DNA of 64,000 nt from Desulfobulbaceae bacterium (GCA_003249645.1 QKIH01000033.1:1-64000); one strand, 5' to 3'. Shown: positions 10,267-19,154, counted from the first letter of the stretch. Notes: generated by a model not told the origin, from the letters alone. Numbers and translations: made by a program.

Positions 10267-10497
10267 ATGAATGTCTTTATTGGAATTACACAGCACCCTG
10301 AAAAACTGCAGCAGGCAATTGACGCAAATGCCGGAAGCAGTGATTCACTGATGGAAGTAGGACCTTTCCTCACAAAGGAAGCTGCTTCAGAGTGGAAAAA
10401 CTACCTGACCAGCAAGCTCGGAAAGACTACTGAAATAGATCCAGATCAGGAAAAAGATGCCTATTCACTCTGGTACGGTTTCACCTTTGAAGCATAA
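10267..10497 (+). CDS. Small acidic protein, first gene of the hydrogenase-related operon
   Basis: A 76-residue soluble protein with a strong ribosome site (GGGAGGA, seven bases before the ATG). It has no signal peptide, membrane helix or cysteine. The sequence looks like a small alpha/beta domain (strand MNVFIGIT, helix about 11-20, strand around MEVGPFL, helix EAASEWKNYLTSKLG, final strand SLWYGFTFE). I do not recognise a family. It is the first gene after the sigma-54 promoter and lies 64 bp before the carbonic-anhydrase-like gene, so a regulatory or accessory role in the operon is likely. Confidence 0.8.
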   Translation: MNVFIGITQHPEKLQQAIDANAGSSDSLMEVGPFLTKEAASEWKNYLTSKLGKTTEIDPDQEKDAYSLWYGFTFEA

Positions 10498-10561
10498 GAG
10501 TTGTATTGCTGTATCCACTTAAATTTTCGATATCCGAATAGAATATTTTAGGGAGGACAAA

Positions 10562-11734
10562 ATGCACACGGCACAGGCTAAAGGATTTATTAGAGATATT
10601 GGTCAATTCAAGGTACATGACTACGCCATGCCCTATGTGGAATTTGTCCCGAAACTCTACAACTTTTGTCTCTCTCTCGGCTTCAGTGATGGCTATATGA
10701 TGCCATCAAGAGCTTTTTGTTCTGATGAAAATCAGGGCATGCCGATACTGCTTATCAGCAGACATTTTGGCACATTTCCATTCGATCATGGAATAGTCGG
10801 CGGTATAATGGCAATAGACCGGCATGGTCCTCACTCAACCCATGGTGAGGACGCCGTCATCATTCAGGCCAGCCACGTCGGATATGATCCTCACACAAAA
10901 ACCTACGGCACCTGTAACCGTCCGAAGATGAGGGGCGAGTGCAAATCAAGCAGCTGCGGGAAAATCACCCATGTCATCGAACCGTTTCTCCAGCAGTTCA
11001 AGATGGCCCAGAATCGAATCTTTCTCCACCGTAATGACGGCGGGGAATACCTTATAACCGTTAAAGATTCGTTCATCGATTTTCACACTTCGCCCATCGA
11101 AGACGGCCTGACGCTTCATCTGCAGAATATTGCCAGACGTACTGGTGACGGTGCTATTGTACCGATCGCAACCCATAGTACATCCCATACCTATGAGGTC
11201 TCAGAAGATTTCCGAAGAAGGATAAACGAAACCGGTTACGAATGGCAAGGTGGTGTAGGCAAAGCTATTGGCAATCTGCTTGCCGCAGATCTCTTCTCCT
11301 TCCGCGTGACAAACAAAGGCGGGGGCTCCATGCTGGAGAGAAATCTTATTGAATTCATGCCGTCCATCGTAACCCACAAGAGCCCGCAGCTCAAAGCGGC
11401 CAAGGTGAATGTGCAGAGAGAATTTGCAAGAACCGTCGAATCGATTCACCGCGGAACAGAATATAACGGCAAAAATCTGCTTTACATCGCAGGCTTAAAT
11501 CTCGACATTGCAAGCTATCATGGCCACCCTGAAACCACTTATTTTGTGCCATGGGCTGCCTATATACAACTCAAAGACAGTTGTCCGTCCGAATATATAC
11601 ATCCTCTTGAACAGGACCGGCTTTTTCAGAAACTGTCAGAGCAGTCAACTATCAATCCGAGTCAGATCAGCATAAAGGATGAAATTGACAAAATGCTGCA
11701 TACTCCGCGCTACGATATCTACACACCAAGATAA
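10562..11734 (+). CDS. Predicted zinc protein, possible LCIB-like beta-carbonic anhydrase
   Basis: A 390-residue cytoplasmic protein with a strong ribosome site (GGGAGGA). The N-terminal half carries a metal-site pattern: Cys53-x-Asp55 in AFCSDEN, several histidines (His68, His76, His88, His91, His94), then His105 in ASHVGYD and Cys132 in SSSCGK. The order Cys-x-Asp, His, Cys is that of beta-carbonic anhydrases. The wide His-Cys spacing and the SxxCG ending resemble the LCIB family. The C-terminal half (about 190-390) is extra and unassigned. It sits 140 bp before the membrane-complex genes and behind the same promoter, which suggests it feeds or senses CO2/bicarbonate for that complex. Family assignment is from memory of motifs, not an alignment. 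Confidence 0.55.
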   Translation: MHTAQAKGFIRDIGQFKVHDYAMPYVEFVPKLYNFCLSLGFSDGYMMPSRAFCSDENQGMPILLISRHFGTFPFDHGIVGGIMAIDRHGPHSTHGEDAVIIQASHVGYDPHTKTYGTCNRPKMRGECKSSSCGKITHVIEPFLQQFKMAQNRIFLHRNDGGEYLITVKDSFIDFHTSPIEDGLTLHLQNIARRTGDGAIVPIATHSTSHTYEVSEDFRRRINETGYEWQGGVGKAIGNLLAADLFSFRVTNKGGGSMLERNLIEFMPSIVTHKSPQLKAAKVNVQREFARTVESIHRGTEYNGKNLLYIAGLNLDIASYHGHPETTYFVPWAAYIQLKDSCPSEYIHPLEQDRLFQKLSEQSTINPSQISIKDEIDKMLHTPRYDIYTPR

Positions 11735-11876
11735 TACGAATTTTATAATTTAAGAATATATGAGAATGAACCTAGAAACGATACGGAGGTACTATGATCA
11801 CAGCATGCTGACCAAATGGGTCACGTTGGAAGCGCAACATTCACCATAGTAATCAACTAAAATTAAACGAGGAATG

Positions 11877-13829
11877 ATGGACATCTTTCTATTATCGCTT
11901 TTGATTATTACAATTGGCGGGATTTTTCCTCTGCTGAGCTATCGTCAGTTCAGTTTGATGAAATCCGGTTATATTGCAATAACTGTTGCAGGCTGTGTTA
12001 TTGGCTTATCAGCCATTACAGCTCCTTTGGCAAGTTCACAGATTGAACATTTTTCGCAATCGTGGCTGCATTTTCTTTCTTTTAACCTTACACTTGACTC
12101 ACTCTCCGCATTTTTTCTAGTTCCCATTTTCGCAGTATGTCCTCTGGCAGCACTCTACAGCTTCAAATATTTTCATAAGCCTGAAGAGAGCCTGAGAACA
12201 GCAACAAATTATCTTTTCTTCAATCTGTTGATCGTCACCATGGCTCTTGTCGCCACTGCCGACAACATATTCAGTTTTGCCATTGTCTGGGAGCTCATGT
12301 CTCTCACCTCATTCTTTCTGGTCATGTATGAGTACCAAAAGCAAGAGACCCGCAAAGCAGGCTACATCTATTTTGTCTTTGCCCAGACGGGTGCACTCTG
12401 CATCTTTGCTGCCTTCGCCCTTGCCTACAGCCAGACCGGTTCTCTTGATTTTGCGGCATTCGCATCTATGCCCGCCAACATGAAGTATATTGTTTTTCTC
12501 CTGGCTCTGGCTGGATTCGGCTCTAAGGCAGGTATTTTCCCGCTGCATATCTGGCTTCCCCATGCCCACCCGGCTGCACCAAGTAATATTTCTGCAATCA
12601 TGTCCGGTGTTATGATCAAGATGGGTATCTACGGAATTATCAGGATGTTTTTCGTCCTTGGCGTGGACTCGGTGATATTTGGTCAAACCGTACTCACATT
12701 CGGCATGATTTCAGGAATACTGGGCATTGTCTATGCCCTCGGAAAACAGGATCTGAAAAAGCTTCTTGCCTACAGTAGTGTGGAAAACATTGGTGTTATC
12801 CTGATCGGTGCAGGCGTCGGCATGATGGGTATTGCACACGGCAATAAGGTTATGGCCGGTTTCGGCTTTGCCGGTTGTCTGCTCCATGTGCTCAACCACT
12901 CTATTTTCAAGTCGCTGCTCTTTCTTGGAGCCGGTGTTGTACTCCATGAAACCGGCACCAAGCAGATTGATCAGTTCGGCGGTCTGATGAAGCGGATGCC
13001 GACTACCGGCAAGACCTTCCTGACTGGTGCTCTTTCCATTTCAGGACTGCCCCCGTTCAATGGTTTCATCAGCGAATTTTTAATCTATTACGGTGCCTTC
13101 CAGGGACTTACCCTCAACGCTACCTCTGCTATTTTTTCAAGCCTTGCCATACTTTCTCTGGCCCTGATCGGCGGACTCGCTGTCTCCTGCTTTACCAAGG
13201 TAATAGGAATTGTCTTTTTGGGAGAACCCAGAAGCGAAAAGGCAACAGCTGCTAAGGAAGCCGGTTTTGCAATGACCTTACCGATGATCATCATGGCAGC
13301 AACCTGTCTGGCTATCGGTCTCTTTCCTGCACCGGTTGTCAAGATGGTCATGACAGCTCTGCAGAGCAGCTCAATACCTGTGCCTGAGACCTCACTGGTT
13401 ACAGAGATAACCGGCTATTTAGGTTTTGCAACCAGACTCTTCTTTATCTTCATCATTGTCAGTCTGCTGCTGAGAAAAATCTTCTATCGTAAGAAAGTTG
13501 TCGACTCAAGCACGACCTGGGGCTGCGGTTTTACCAAAGGAACCGTGCGCATCCAGTATACCGGCACATCCTATTCAGGAAATGTGGTGGAATTCTTCAA
13601 ACCATTTCTGATGCTGCACACCACCTATTCAGGAATCAAGAGAATTTTCCCCGGCAAGACAACTTATGAGACCAAGGTTGATGATATCGCTGAAACAACC
13701 CTGCTGGAATATATCATTTCTCCATTTCTTTACCTGCTCAGCAAGTTCAGATGGATCCAGCACGGCCATATTCAGCTCTATATTGCCTACATCATCATAA
13801 CCATCATTGTTCTGCTGATGTTCATATGA
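11877..13829 (+). CDS. Antiporter-like subunit (HyfB/NuoL-type) of an Ehr complex
   Basis: A 650-residue membrane protein of the complex-I antiporter (Mrp/NuoL/HyfB) family, with about 16 helices. Ion-path residues are kept: the helix-5 glutamate near residue 138 (VWELMSLTSFF), the helix-7 lysine near residue 216 (GFGSKAG), the HAHPAAPS loop, and a second lysine in HSIFKSLLFLGAG. The tail (from about 540) ends in a final membrane helix, as in HyfB. ATGs at 11874 and 11877 both follow CGAGG; the second has the better spacing. It is the largest pump subunit of the complex and would move H+ or Na+. Confidence 0.88.
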   Translation: MDIFLLSLLIITIGGIFPLLSYRQFSLMKSGYIAITVAGCVIGLSAITAPLASSQIEHFSQSWLHFLSFNLTLDSLSAFFLVPIFAVCPLAALYSFKYFHKPEESLRTATNYLFFNLLIVTMALVATADNIFSFAIVWELMSLTSFFLVMYEYQKQETRKAGYIYFVFAQTGALCIFAAFALAYSQTGSLDFAAFASMPANMKYIVFLLALAGFGSKAGIFPLHIWLPHAHPAAPSNISAIMSGVMIKMGIYGIIRMFFVLGVDSVIFGQTVLTFGMISGILGIVYALGKQDLKKLLAYSSVENIGVILIGAGVGMMGIAHGNKVMAGFGFAGCLLHVLNHSIFKSLLFLGAGVVLHETGTKQIDQFGGLMKRMPTTGKTFLTGALSISGLPPFNGFISEFLIYYGAFQGLTLNATSAIFSSLAILSLALIGGLAVSCFTKVIGIVFLGEPRSEKATAAKEAGFAMTLPMIIMAATCLAIGLFPAPVVKMVMTALQSSSIPVPETSLVTEITGYLGFATRLFFIFIIVSLLLRKIFYRKKVVDSSTTWGCGFTKGTVRIQYTGTSYSGNVVEFFKPFLMLHTTYSGIKRIFPGKTTYETKVDDIAETTLLEYIISPFLYLLSKFRWIQHGHIQLYIAYIIITIIVLLMFI

Positions 13830-13861
13830 GCAGGATGAACTCAATTTGATAGAGGATAGTA

Positions 13862-14782
13862 ATGGAATCGTTTATATCATTAGCCATAGCTCTTCTGGCT
13901 GCCCCGCTGTTTCCCGGCATCATTCTGAAGGTTAAGGCCTTTTTTGCCGGCAAGCAGGGTCCGCCGCTGCTGATTAAATATTATACGCTGTTCAAGCTGC
14001 TTAAAAAGGGCTCTGTTTACAGCAACAGCACCAGCTTTGTTTTTACCCTCGGCCCGGTTATTTCGTTTGCTTCAGCAGTAATCGTGCTCTTTTTCTTCCC
14101 CTTTGCCGGGAATGCGCCGATTTTTTCTTTCCACAGCGATGTAATCATCCTGTTTTACATCATGGGACTCGGACGCTTTTTCACCGTCATCGCCGCCCTT
14201 GACACCGCCTCACCTTTTGAGGGAATGGGCGCAGCAAGGGAAGTGTTTTTCTCAACCATCGCAGAACTAGCCATATTCACCGTGCTGATCCTGTTCTACA
14301 GGCTCACCGGTTCACTGAGCTTCAGCGAATACTTCATCGGCGAGACCCCGATCTCACTGGTCGGCGTGTCCGGCGCATTGATTGTTTTTGTTGTTGTCTC
14401 TATGTTTATGGTTCTGCTCACGGAAAACTCCAGGGTGCCGGTTGACGACCCTGCAACCCACCTCGAGCTGACCATGATCCATGAGGTTATGATCCTTGAT
14501 CATAGCGGTCCTGATCTGGCGATGATTGAGCTCGGCGCTTTCTACAAGCTCTATTTTTATGCCGCGTTTGTTACCCACCTGATCTTTCCTTTTGTCCCGG
14601 CAAACGGCCCTGTAATGAACACCGTGATTTTTCTTGCAATCATGGCTGCCGTTTATGCAACTATCGGAATAGTGGAATCGATTATGGCGCGTTTTAAGAT
14701 GAACCTTGTTCCAAAGTTCATTTTCACCTCATTTGCCCTGGTATTCTTCGCCGCCATCTTAACAATAGGGGTGATCCAATGA
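13862..14782 (+). CDS. NuoH/HyfC-type membrane subunit of the Ehr complex
   Basis: A 306-residue membrane protein with about eight helices, related to NuoH, HycD and HyfC. The conserved acidic cytoplasmic loop (PVDDPATHLELTMIHEVM) is present. In this family it joins the pump arm to the catalytic arm. It follows the antiporter gene by 32 bp and overlaps the next start codon by four bases (ATGA). In complex I this subunit forms the entry of the quinone channel; in hydrogenase-type relatives it couples the hydrophilic arm to ion pumping. Confidence 0.88.
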   Translation: MESFISLAIALLAAPLFPGIILKVKAFFAGKQGPPLLIKYYTLFKLLKKGSVYSNSTSFVFTLGPVISFASAVIVLFFFPFAGNAPIFSFHSDVIILFYIMGLGRFFTVIAALDTASPFEGMGAAREVFFSTIAELAIFTVLILFYRLTGSLSFSEYFIGETPISLVGVSGALIVFVVVSMFMVLLTENSRVPVDDPATHLELTMIHEVMILDHSGPDLAMIELGAFYKLYFYAAFVTHLIFPFVPANGPVMNTVIFLAIMAAVYATIGIVESIMARFKMNLVPKFIFTSFALVFFAAILTIGVIQ

Positions 14783-15432
14783 TTAATTACACTGAAATTA
14801 CCATAGTTTTCATACTCCTGTCGGTTCTGCTCTCCCTGAGTTCTTCAAGACTGATGACCCTGGTGAAACTCATGGCTCTGCAGGGTGGCGCGGTTTCTCT
14901 TGTACCACTGCTCCTTGAGGGTACCCAGCATCTTCCGATGGGTGAGCTCCTCTTTTTCCAGGTGATGATTCTCATCAAGTGCATCATCATTCCGGGACTG
15001 CTGGTTCTTGCTGTCAAGCGGGTCAGGATAAAAAGAGAAATTGAACCCTTTATCGGCTACCACGCCTCCATCGTTGCAGGACTTGTTATCCTGCTGGTTT
15101 CTGTCTTTGTAACCGGTTACCTGAAACTCTCCCTGCCTGAAGGACACAATTTCGTCCTCGTATCCGCCATTACAACCATGGCCGCAGGGTTCTTTCTGAT
15201 GATGGCGCGTCGTAAAGCTATTACCCAGGTAATAGGATATCTGATGCTTGAAAACGGCATCTACCTGATTGGTACGGCACTGACCAACCCGAGTCATACC
15301 CTGTATGTGGTTGAATTCGGTGTCCTGCTCGACCTGCTGGTCGGCGTTATGATTATGGGTATCATCCTGCACAATATCAACAGTGCATTCGATGATGCGG
15401 ATACAACCTTACTTGGACGATTAAAGGACTGA
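14779..15432 (+). CDS. HyfE-type membrane subunit of the Ehr complex
   Basis: A 217-residue protein with six or seven hydrophobic helices. It resembles HyfE, whose C-terminal half is NuoK-like (GYLMLENGIYLIGTAL carries the glutamate typical of the NuoK fold). Translation is coupled to the NuoH-like gene by an ATGA overlap. It is expected to sit between the antiporter subunits and the NuoH-like subunit. Confidence 0.85.
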   Translation: MINYTEITIVFILLSVLLSLSSSRLMTLVKLMALQGGAVSLVPLLLEGTQHLPMGELLFFQVMILIKCIIIPGLLVLAVKRVRIKREIEPFIGYHASIVAGLVILLVSVFVTGYLKLSLPEGHNFVLVSAITTMAAGFFLMMARRKAITQVIGYLMLENGIYLIGTALTNPSHTLYVVEFGVLLDLLVGVMIMGIILHNINSAFDDADTTLLGRLKD

Positions 15433-15436
15433 TACC

Positions 15437-16864
15437 ATGATAGAATTTGTTTTCCTGCTTCCGATAATTATGGGACTTATCATTTTGGCCCTGCCACCAT
15501 CGGTCGGGAGGCTGCTGCTGCTGATCACATCACTCATGCACCTCCAACTCACCGTGATGACATGGCTTGGCAAATTTACCCCGGCGTTCGCCCAGCTCTT
15601 CAAGGCCACACCGGAAGGTTTATACATCCTACTTATTACATCATTTATATTTTTCTGTATCAGCGTATACGCATTTGCCTACGTTAACGAGACAGACATA
15701 ACCAATAAGCCGGCTTTCAACGGCTGCATGCTGCTTTTCCTCGGCACCATGTCTATGGTTACCCTGTCTGACCACCCGATTATGCTCTGGGTCGCTGTTG
15801 AGGCAACAACCCTGGTCAGTGCTCCGCTGATTTTCATTCACCGCTCCAAAGAGGCTCTCGAGGCCACCTGGAAATACGTGATTATCTGTTCTGTCGGTAT
15901 TGCCCTGGCACTGCTCGGCTGCTTCTTCATGACCCTGTCGCTGGACCTTACCAACATCCGGGTACCACTGTCTTACACCTCGTTATACAAAGTAGCTTCC
16001 AGTCTCGATCCGATCTGGCTCAAAACCGGTTTTATCTTCGTCATTATCGGTTTCGGAACCAAAATGGGTCTGGCGCCTATGCACACCTGGCTGCCCGATG
16101 CACATAGCCAGGCACCGAGCCCCGCTTCTTCACTTTTAAGCGGTGCTCTGTTGAACTGCGCTTTCCTCGGCATATACAAAATGCACATTCTTATGGTTGC
16201 TGCCGGACTCGGTCAGTTCTCTTCGAACCTGCTGATCGGTTTCGGCCTGTTCTCCATGTTTGTCGGTGCCATTTTCATCATCAATCAGCCGGACTACAAG
16301 AGGATGCTGGCCTATTCCAGTATCAAGAATATGGGCATCATCGCTTTCGGTGTCGGTATCGGCGGTTTTGCACTTTACGGTGCTTTCCTGCACATTCTCC
16401 ACCACTCCCTGATCAAGTCTTCTCTGTTCCTTTCTGCCGGAAATATCCTGCTTGGTTTCAACACGAAGAAAGTGAAGAAGATCGGCGGCATGATAAAGTA
16501 CCTGCCAAAAACCTTTGTCTCCTTTATAGCTGGTTTCGTTGCCATATCCGGGCTGCCTCCGTTTGGTATGTTTCTCAGTGAAGTGGTGATCATCATCGGC
16601 GCAATCCAGAGCGGCAAATACCTCGCTGTCACCATGTTCATGCTGGCAGTACTGATCGTATTTGCAGGAATCGGCAAGGCATGTCTTTCCATGTCTTTCG
16701 GCGATGAAGTTGAAAAACTGCAGACCAAGGAAAGGATGCTCCGGGTTATTCCACCGTATGTCCTGCTGGCTGCATCCGTGATTATCACAATCTGGATGCC
16801 GCAACCTGTTTACAACACAATTATCAACTCAATCCAGATCATCGGAGGGAAAATTCATGGATAA
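15437..16864 (+). CDS. Second antiporter-like subunit (HyfF type) of the Ehr complex
   Basis: A 475-residue membrane protein of the NuoL/M/N family. It keeps the helix-5 glutamate (WVAVEATTLVSAPL), the helix-7 lysine (GFGTKMGLAPMHTWLPDAH) and the later lysine (HHSLIKSSLFLSAG), so it should be a working ion channel subunit. It starts four bases after the HyfE-like gene and overlaps the next gene by eight bases. Together with the gene at 11877 it gives the complex two antiporter-type subunits. Confidence 0.88.
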   Translation: MIEFVFLLPIIMGLIILALPPSVGRLLLLITSLMHLQLTVMTWLGKFTPAFAQLFKATPEGLYILLITSFIFFCISVYAFAYVNETDITNKPAFNGCMLLFLGTMSMVTLSDHPIMLWVAVEATTLVSAPLIFIHRSKEALEATWKYVIICSVGIALALLGCFFMTLSLDLTNIRVPLSYTSLYKVASSLDPIWLKTGFIFVIIGFGTKMGLAPMHTWLPDAHSQAPSPASSLLSGALLNCAFLGIYKMHILMVAAGLGQFSSNLLIGFGLFSMFVGAIFIINQPDYKRMLAYSSIKNMGIIAFGVGIGGFALYGAFLHILHHSLIKSSLFLSAGNILLGFNTKKVKKIGGMIKYLPKTFVSFIAGFVAISGLPPFGMFLSEVVIIIGAIQSGKYLAVTMFMLAVLIVFAGIGKACLSMSFGDEVEKLQTKERMLRVIPPYVLLAASVIITIWMPQPVYNTIINSIQIIGGKIHG

Positions 16865-18380
16865 CCTCCTCAAAATTAAAAATGGTGCTGTAGTTGACCG
16901 CAATGCCATTCCAAATGTCTCCAATTCAGTCTTTTTCTCGTCACTTGCTGAATTTGTTAAAAATGACGGATACATCGTCCAGTTTTTCGGCTACATCGAA
17001 AACGGTATCAATCGACTGATAGCGGTTGTCCGCAACCGTGATCTTTACGTCATTGAAACTGAAGTCGGCAGCTCCTTTCAGTCTCTTACCGGCAGCACCA
17101 GCGAAAAGTTTCATCTCTTTGAAAGAGAGATCGCAGAACAGTTCGGTATCATTCCGGAAGGGCACCCATGGCTGAAAATGGTCAGATACCACAAGAACTA
17201 TACCGGTGCCCCGGATGCCTTCGGCAACGATTATGCCAAGGAGCATATCCCCGGGAATTATCACTATTTCCAGGTTGAAGGCGAGTCCATTCACGAGGTT
17301 GGCGTCGGTCCTGTTCACGCCGGTATTATCGAACCGGGTCACTTCAGGTTCCAGTGTGCCGGTGAAGAAGTCCTTCACCTCGAGATCCAGCTTGGTTACC
17401 AGCACCGCGGCATAGAAAAAATGATGCCTTCTGTTCCTCAAAAGAGATGGCCGATCATCTGTGAATCCATCGCCGGAGATACCAGCGTCGGACATAACCT
17501 TTGTTTCAGCCAGGCCGTTGAAGCCTTGGCCAGCCTTAAAGTGGACGACAAATCTTCTATCGTCAGGTCCATTGCTCTTGAACTTGAGAGAATCGCTAAC
17601 CACATCGGTGATCTCGGCGCGCTTAGCGGCGACGTTGCATTCAACCCGCCGGCAGCCTATTTCGGCAGGATAAGAGGTGAATTCCTCAACCTGCTCCAGG
17701 TACTTGGCGGCAACCGCTTCGGCAAAGGACTTGTTCGTCCCGGCGGGGTCACTCATGTTATGGAAGAGGAGCAGATCAAGATCGTTCGCGCCAAGCTGCA
17801 TGAGCTTATTCCTGAAATTGAACATGTCTGCGACCTTCTTTTCTCGGCAACAACCGTTCTGGCCCGCTTTGAAAACACCGGTATTGTTGCCCATGAAATG
17901 GCAAAAGACCTCGGTCTTGTCGGCTATGCCGGCCGGGCATGCGGCATCAGCTATGATGCAAGGGTAGCTTTCCCGACCGAGTATTACGCACATCTTCCGG
18001 CAAATGAGAACAACACCACCGATGGTGATGTAAACAGCCGCGCCTCTGTCAGAAGAGAAGAGATCATGCATTCAATGCAGATCATCCTCCAGCTTCTCGA
18101 AATGTATGAACAGATTGGTGCCACAACCGGGGCCGTCTTCATGAAAGAGCACAGCCTGAAAGCAAATTCTTTTGTCGTGACGATTAACGAGGGATGGCGA
18201 GGAGAACTCTCACACTGCGTTCTCACTGACAATAACGGCAAAGTACAGAGATACAAAATTAAAGATCCTTCTTTCCACAACTGGACAGGCCTGGCCATGT
18301 CTCTCAGGAACCAGGGAATCTCTGATTTTCCTCTGTGTAATAAAAGCTACAATCTCTCTTACTGCGGTTTTGACCTGTAA
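16857..18380 (+). CDS. NuoCD/HyfG-type large subunit lacking NiFe ligands
   Basis: A 507-residue cytoplasmic subunit. Residues about 1-115 are a NuoC (30-kDa) domain (FEREIAEQFGI-x-PEGHPW). The rest is a NuoD/hydrogenase large-subunit domain. Neither NiFe cysteine pair is present. At the first motif the sequence is CESIAGDTSVGH (202-213), with Ala206 and Thr209 where a hydrogenase has Cys. At the C-terminus it reads NLSYCGFDL, with Ser501 and Gly504 in place of the second pair. It cannot hold a normal NiFe centre and belongs with energy-converting-hydrogenase-related (Ehr) proteins. The actual redox partner is unknown. Confidence 0.87.
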   Translation: MDNLLKIKNGAVVDRNAIPNVSNSVFFSSLAEFVKNDGYIVQFFGYIENGINRLIAVVRNRDLYVIETEVGSSFQSLTGSTSEKFHLFEREIAEQFGIIPEGHPWLKMVRYHKNYTGAPDAFGNDYAKEHIPGNYHYFQVEGESIHEVGVGPVHAGIIEPGHFRFQCAGEEVLHLEIQLGYQHRGIEKMMPSVPQKRWPIICESIAGDTSVGHNLCFSQAVEALASLKVDDKSSIVRSIALELERIANHIGDLGALSGDVAFNPPAAYFGRIRGEFLNLLQVLGGNRFGKGLVRPGGVTHVMEEEQIKIVRAKLHELIPEIEHVCDLLFSATTVLARFENTGIVAHEMAKDLGLVGYAGRACGISYDARVAFPTEYYAHLPANENNTTDGDVNSRASVRREEIMHSMQIILQLLEMYEQIGATTGAVFMKEHSLKANSFVVTINEGWRGELSHCVLTDNNGKVQRYKIKDPSFHNWTGLAMSLRNQGISDFPLCNKSYNLSYCGFDL

Positions 18381-18410
18381 TGAGACTCACCGAAAATAAA
18401 GGTCTGAAAT

Positions 18411-19154
18411 ATGCTGAAAGTAATAAAAAATAGAATGGAACAGGGGTGCAAGACCTCTAAATATCCAAAAGAGCCGATTCAATTGTATAAGCGCTTCAGA
18501 GGTATGCCGCGAATTAACGCCTCGTGCAGCCAGTCAGTTATCCAGCAATGTGCCGATATCTGCCCACAGGATTGTATCGATACCAAAAATAAGACTATCG
18601 ACCTTGGCCGCTGCACCTTCTGCGGCCAATGTGAAGTGCAGTCGAAAGGTGAATTTGTTCTATTTTCCGAGAATTTTGAACTCGGCGCCGCCTCAAGGGA
18701 GCACCTGATAACAGGCGGCTCTCTGCCGGCACTTGCTGAACATTCCAAGCAGCATTTCAAGAAACTGTTCGGACGGTCCCTGCAGCTTCGTCAGGTGTCA
18801 GCCGCCGGCTGTAACTCCTGTGAAGCTGATACCAATGTTTTGAACACCCCGTTTTTTGATCTTTCTCGTTTTGGTATTGATTTTGTCGCATCACCTAGAC
18901 ATGCCGACGGAATTCATGTTACCGGCCCGATATCACGCAACATGACCCAGGCTCTGCTTGATACCTACGAGGCGGTGCCGTCACCGAAAGTCGTTATAGC
19001 CAGCGGCTGCTGTTCAATTTCAGGCGGCCCCTTTTACGGCAGTGACGAGGTCGTCGGCGATCTCAATAAACTGATCCCGGTTGATCTGTATATTCCAGGA
19101 TGTCCACCGCACCCGCTGACAACCCTGCATGCCCTGCTGCAGTTTTTTAAATAA
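18411..19154 (+). CDS. Ferredoxin-NuoB fusion subunit (HyfH/HyfI-like)
   Basis: A 247-residue iron-sulfur protein and the last gene of the operon. Residues about 39-75 form a reduced ferredoxin domain. Cys68, Cys71 and Cys74 with Cys51 can bind one 4Fe-4S cluster. The other cluster site is incomplete (Cys39 and Cys47 remain, and the second CP is replaced). Residues about 125-247 are a NuoB/hydrogenase small-subunit domain with the proximal-cluster cysteines Cys134, Cys137, Cys200 or Cys201, and Cys231 (GCPPHP). Fusing the ferredoxin (normally HyfH/NuoI) to the NuoB subunit makes a compact electron arm of two clusters. Confidence 0.85.
   Translation: MLKVIKNRMEQGCKTSKYPKEPIQLYKRFRGMPRINASCSQSVIQQCADICPQDCIDTKNKTIDLGRCTFCGQCEVQSKGEFVLFSENFELGAASREHLITGGSLPALAEHSKQHFKKLFGRSLQLRQVSAAGCNSCEADTNVLNTPFFDLSRFGIDFVASPRHADGIHVTGPISRNMTQALLDTYEAVPSPKVVIASGCCSISGGPFYGSDEVVGDLNKLIPVDLYIPGCPPHPLTTLHALLQFFK

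Noticed and set aside
10076-10270. 64-codon ORF upstream of the 76-residue gene
   Set aside because: It runs through the sigma-54 promoter and the ribosome site of the next gene, has no ribosome site, and its His/Ile/Phe-rich product looks random.
11794-11811. Five-residue leader peptide (MITAC) behind ACGGAGG before the antiporter gene
   Set aside because: The ribosome site is good, but the frame is too short to judge and no attenuator fold was recognised around it.
10562-13829. DabA-DabB inorganic carbon system
   Set aside because: The antiporter-like gene is accompanied by HyfC-, HyfE-, HyfF-, HyfG- and HyfI-type genes, and the zinc protein lacks the size and motifs of DabA (DUF2309). 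Only the analogy is kept.
16941-18071. A 376-codon open frame on the minus strand inside the large-subunit gene
   Set aside because: It is antisense to a well-conserved NuoCD-type gene and its product matches no family pattern; it follows from the codon bias of the real gene. The same applies to minus-strand frames at 14845-15372 and 16136-16804.
16857-18380. Annotation as a NiFe hydrogenase or formate hydrogenlyase large subunit
   Set aside because: Neither cysteine pair needed for the NiFe centre is present, and no formate dehydrogenase gene is in the operon.
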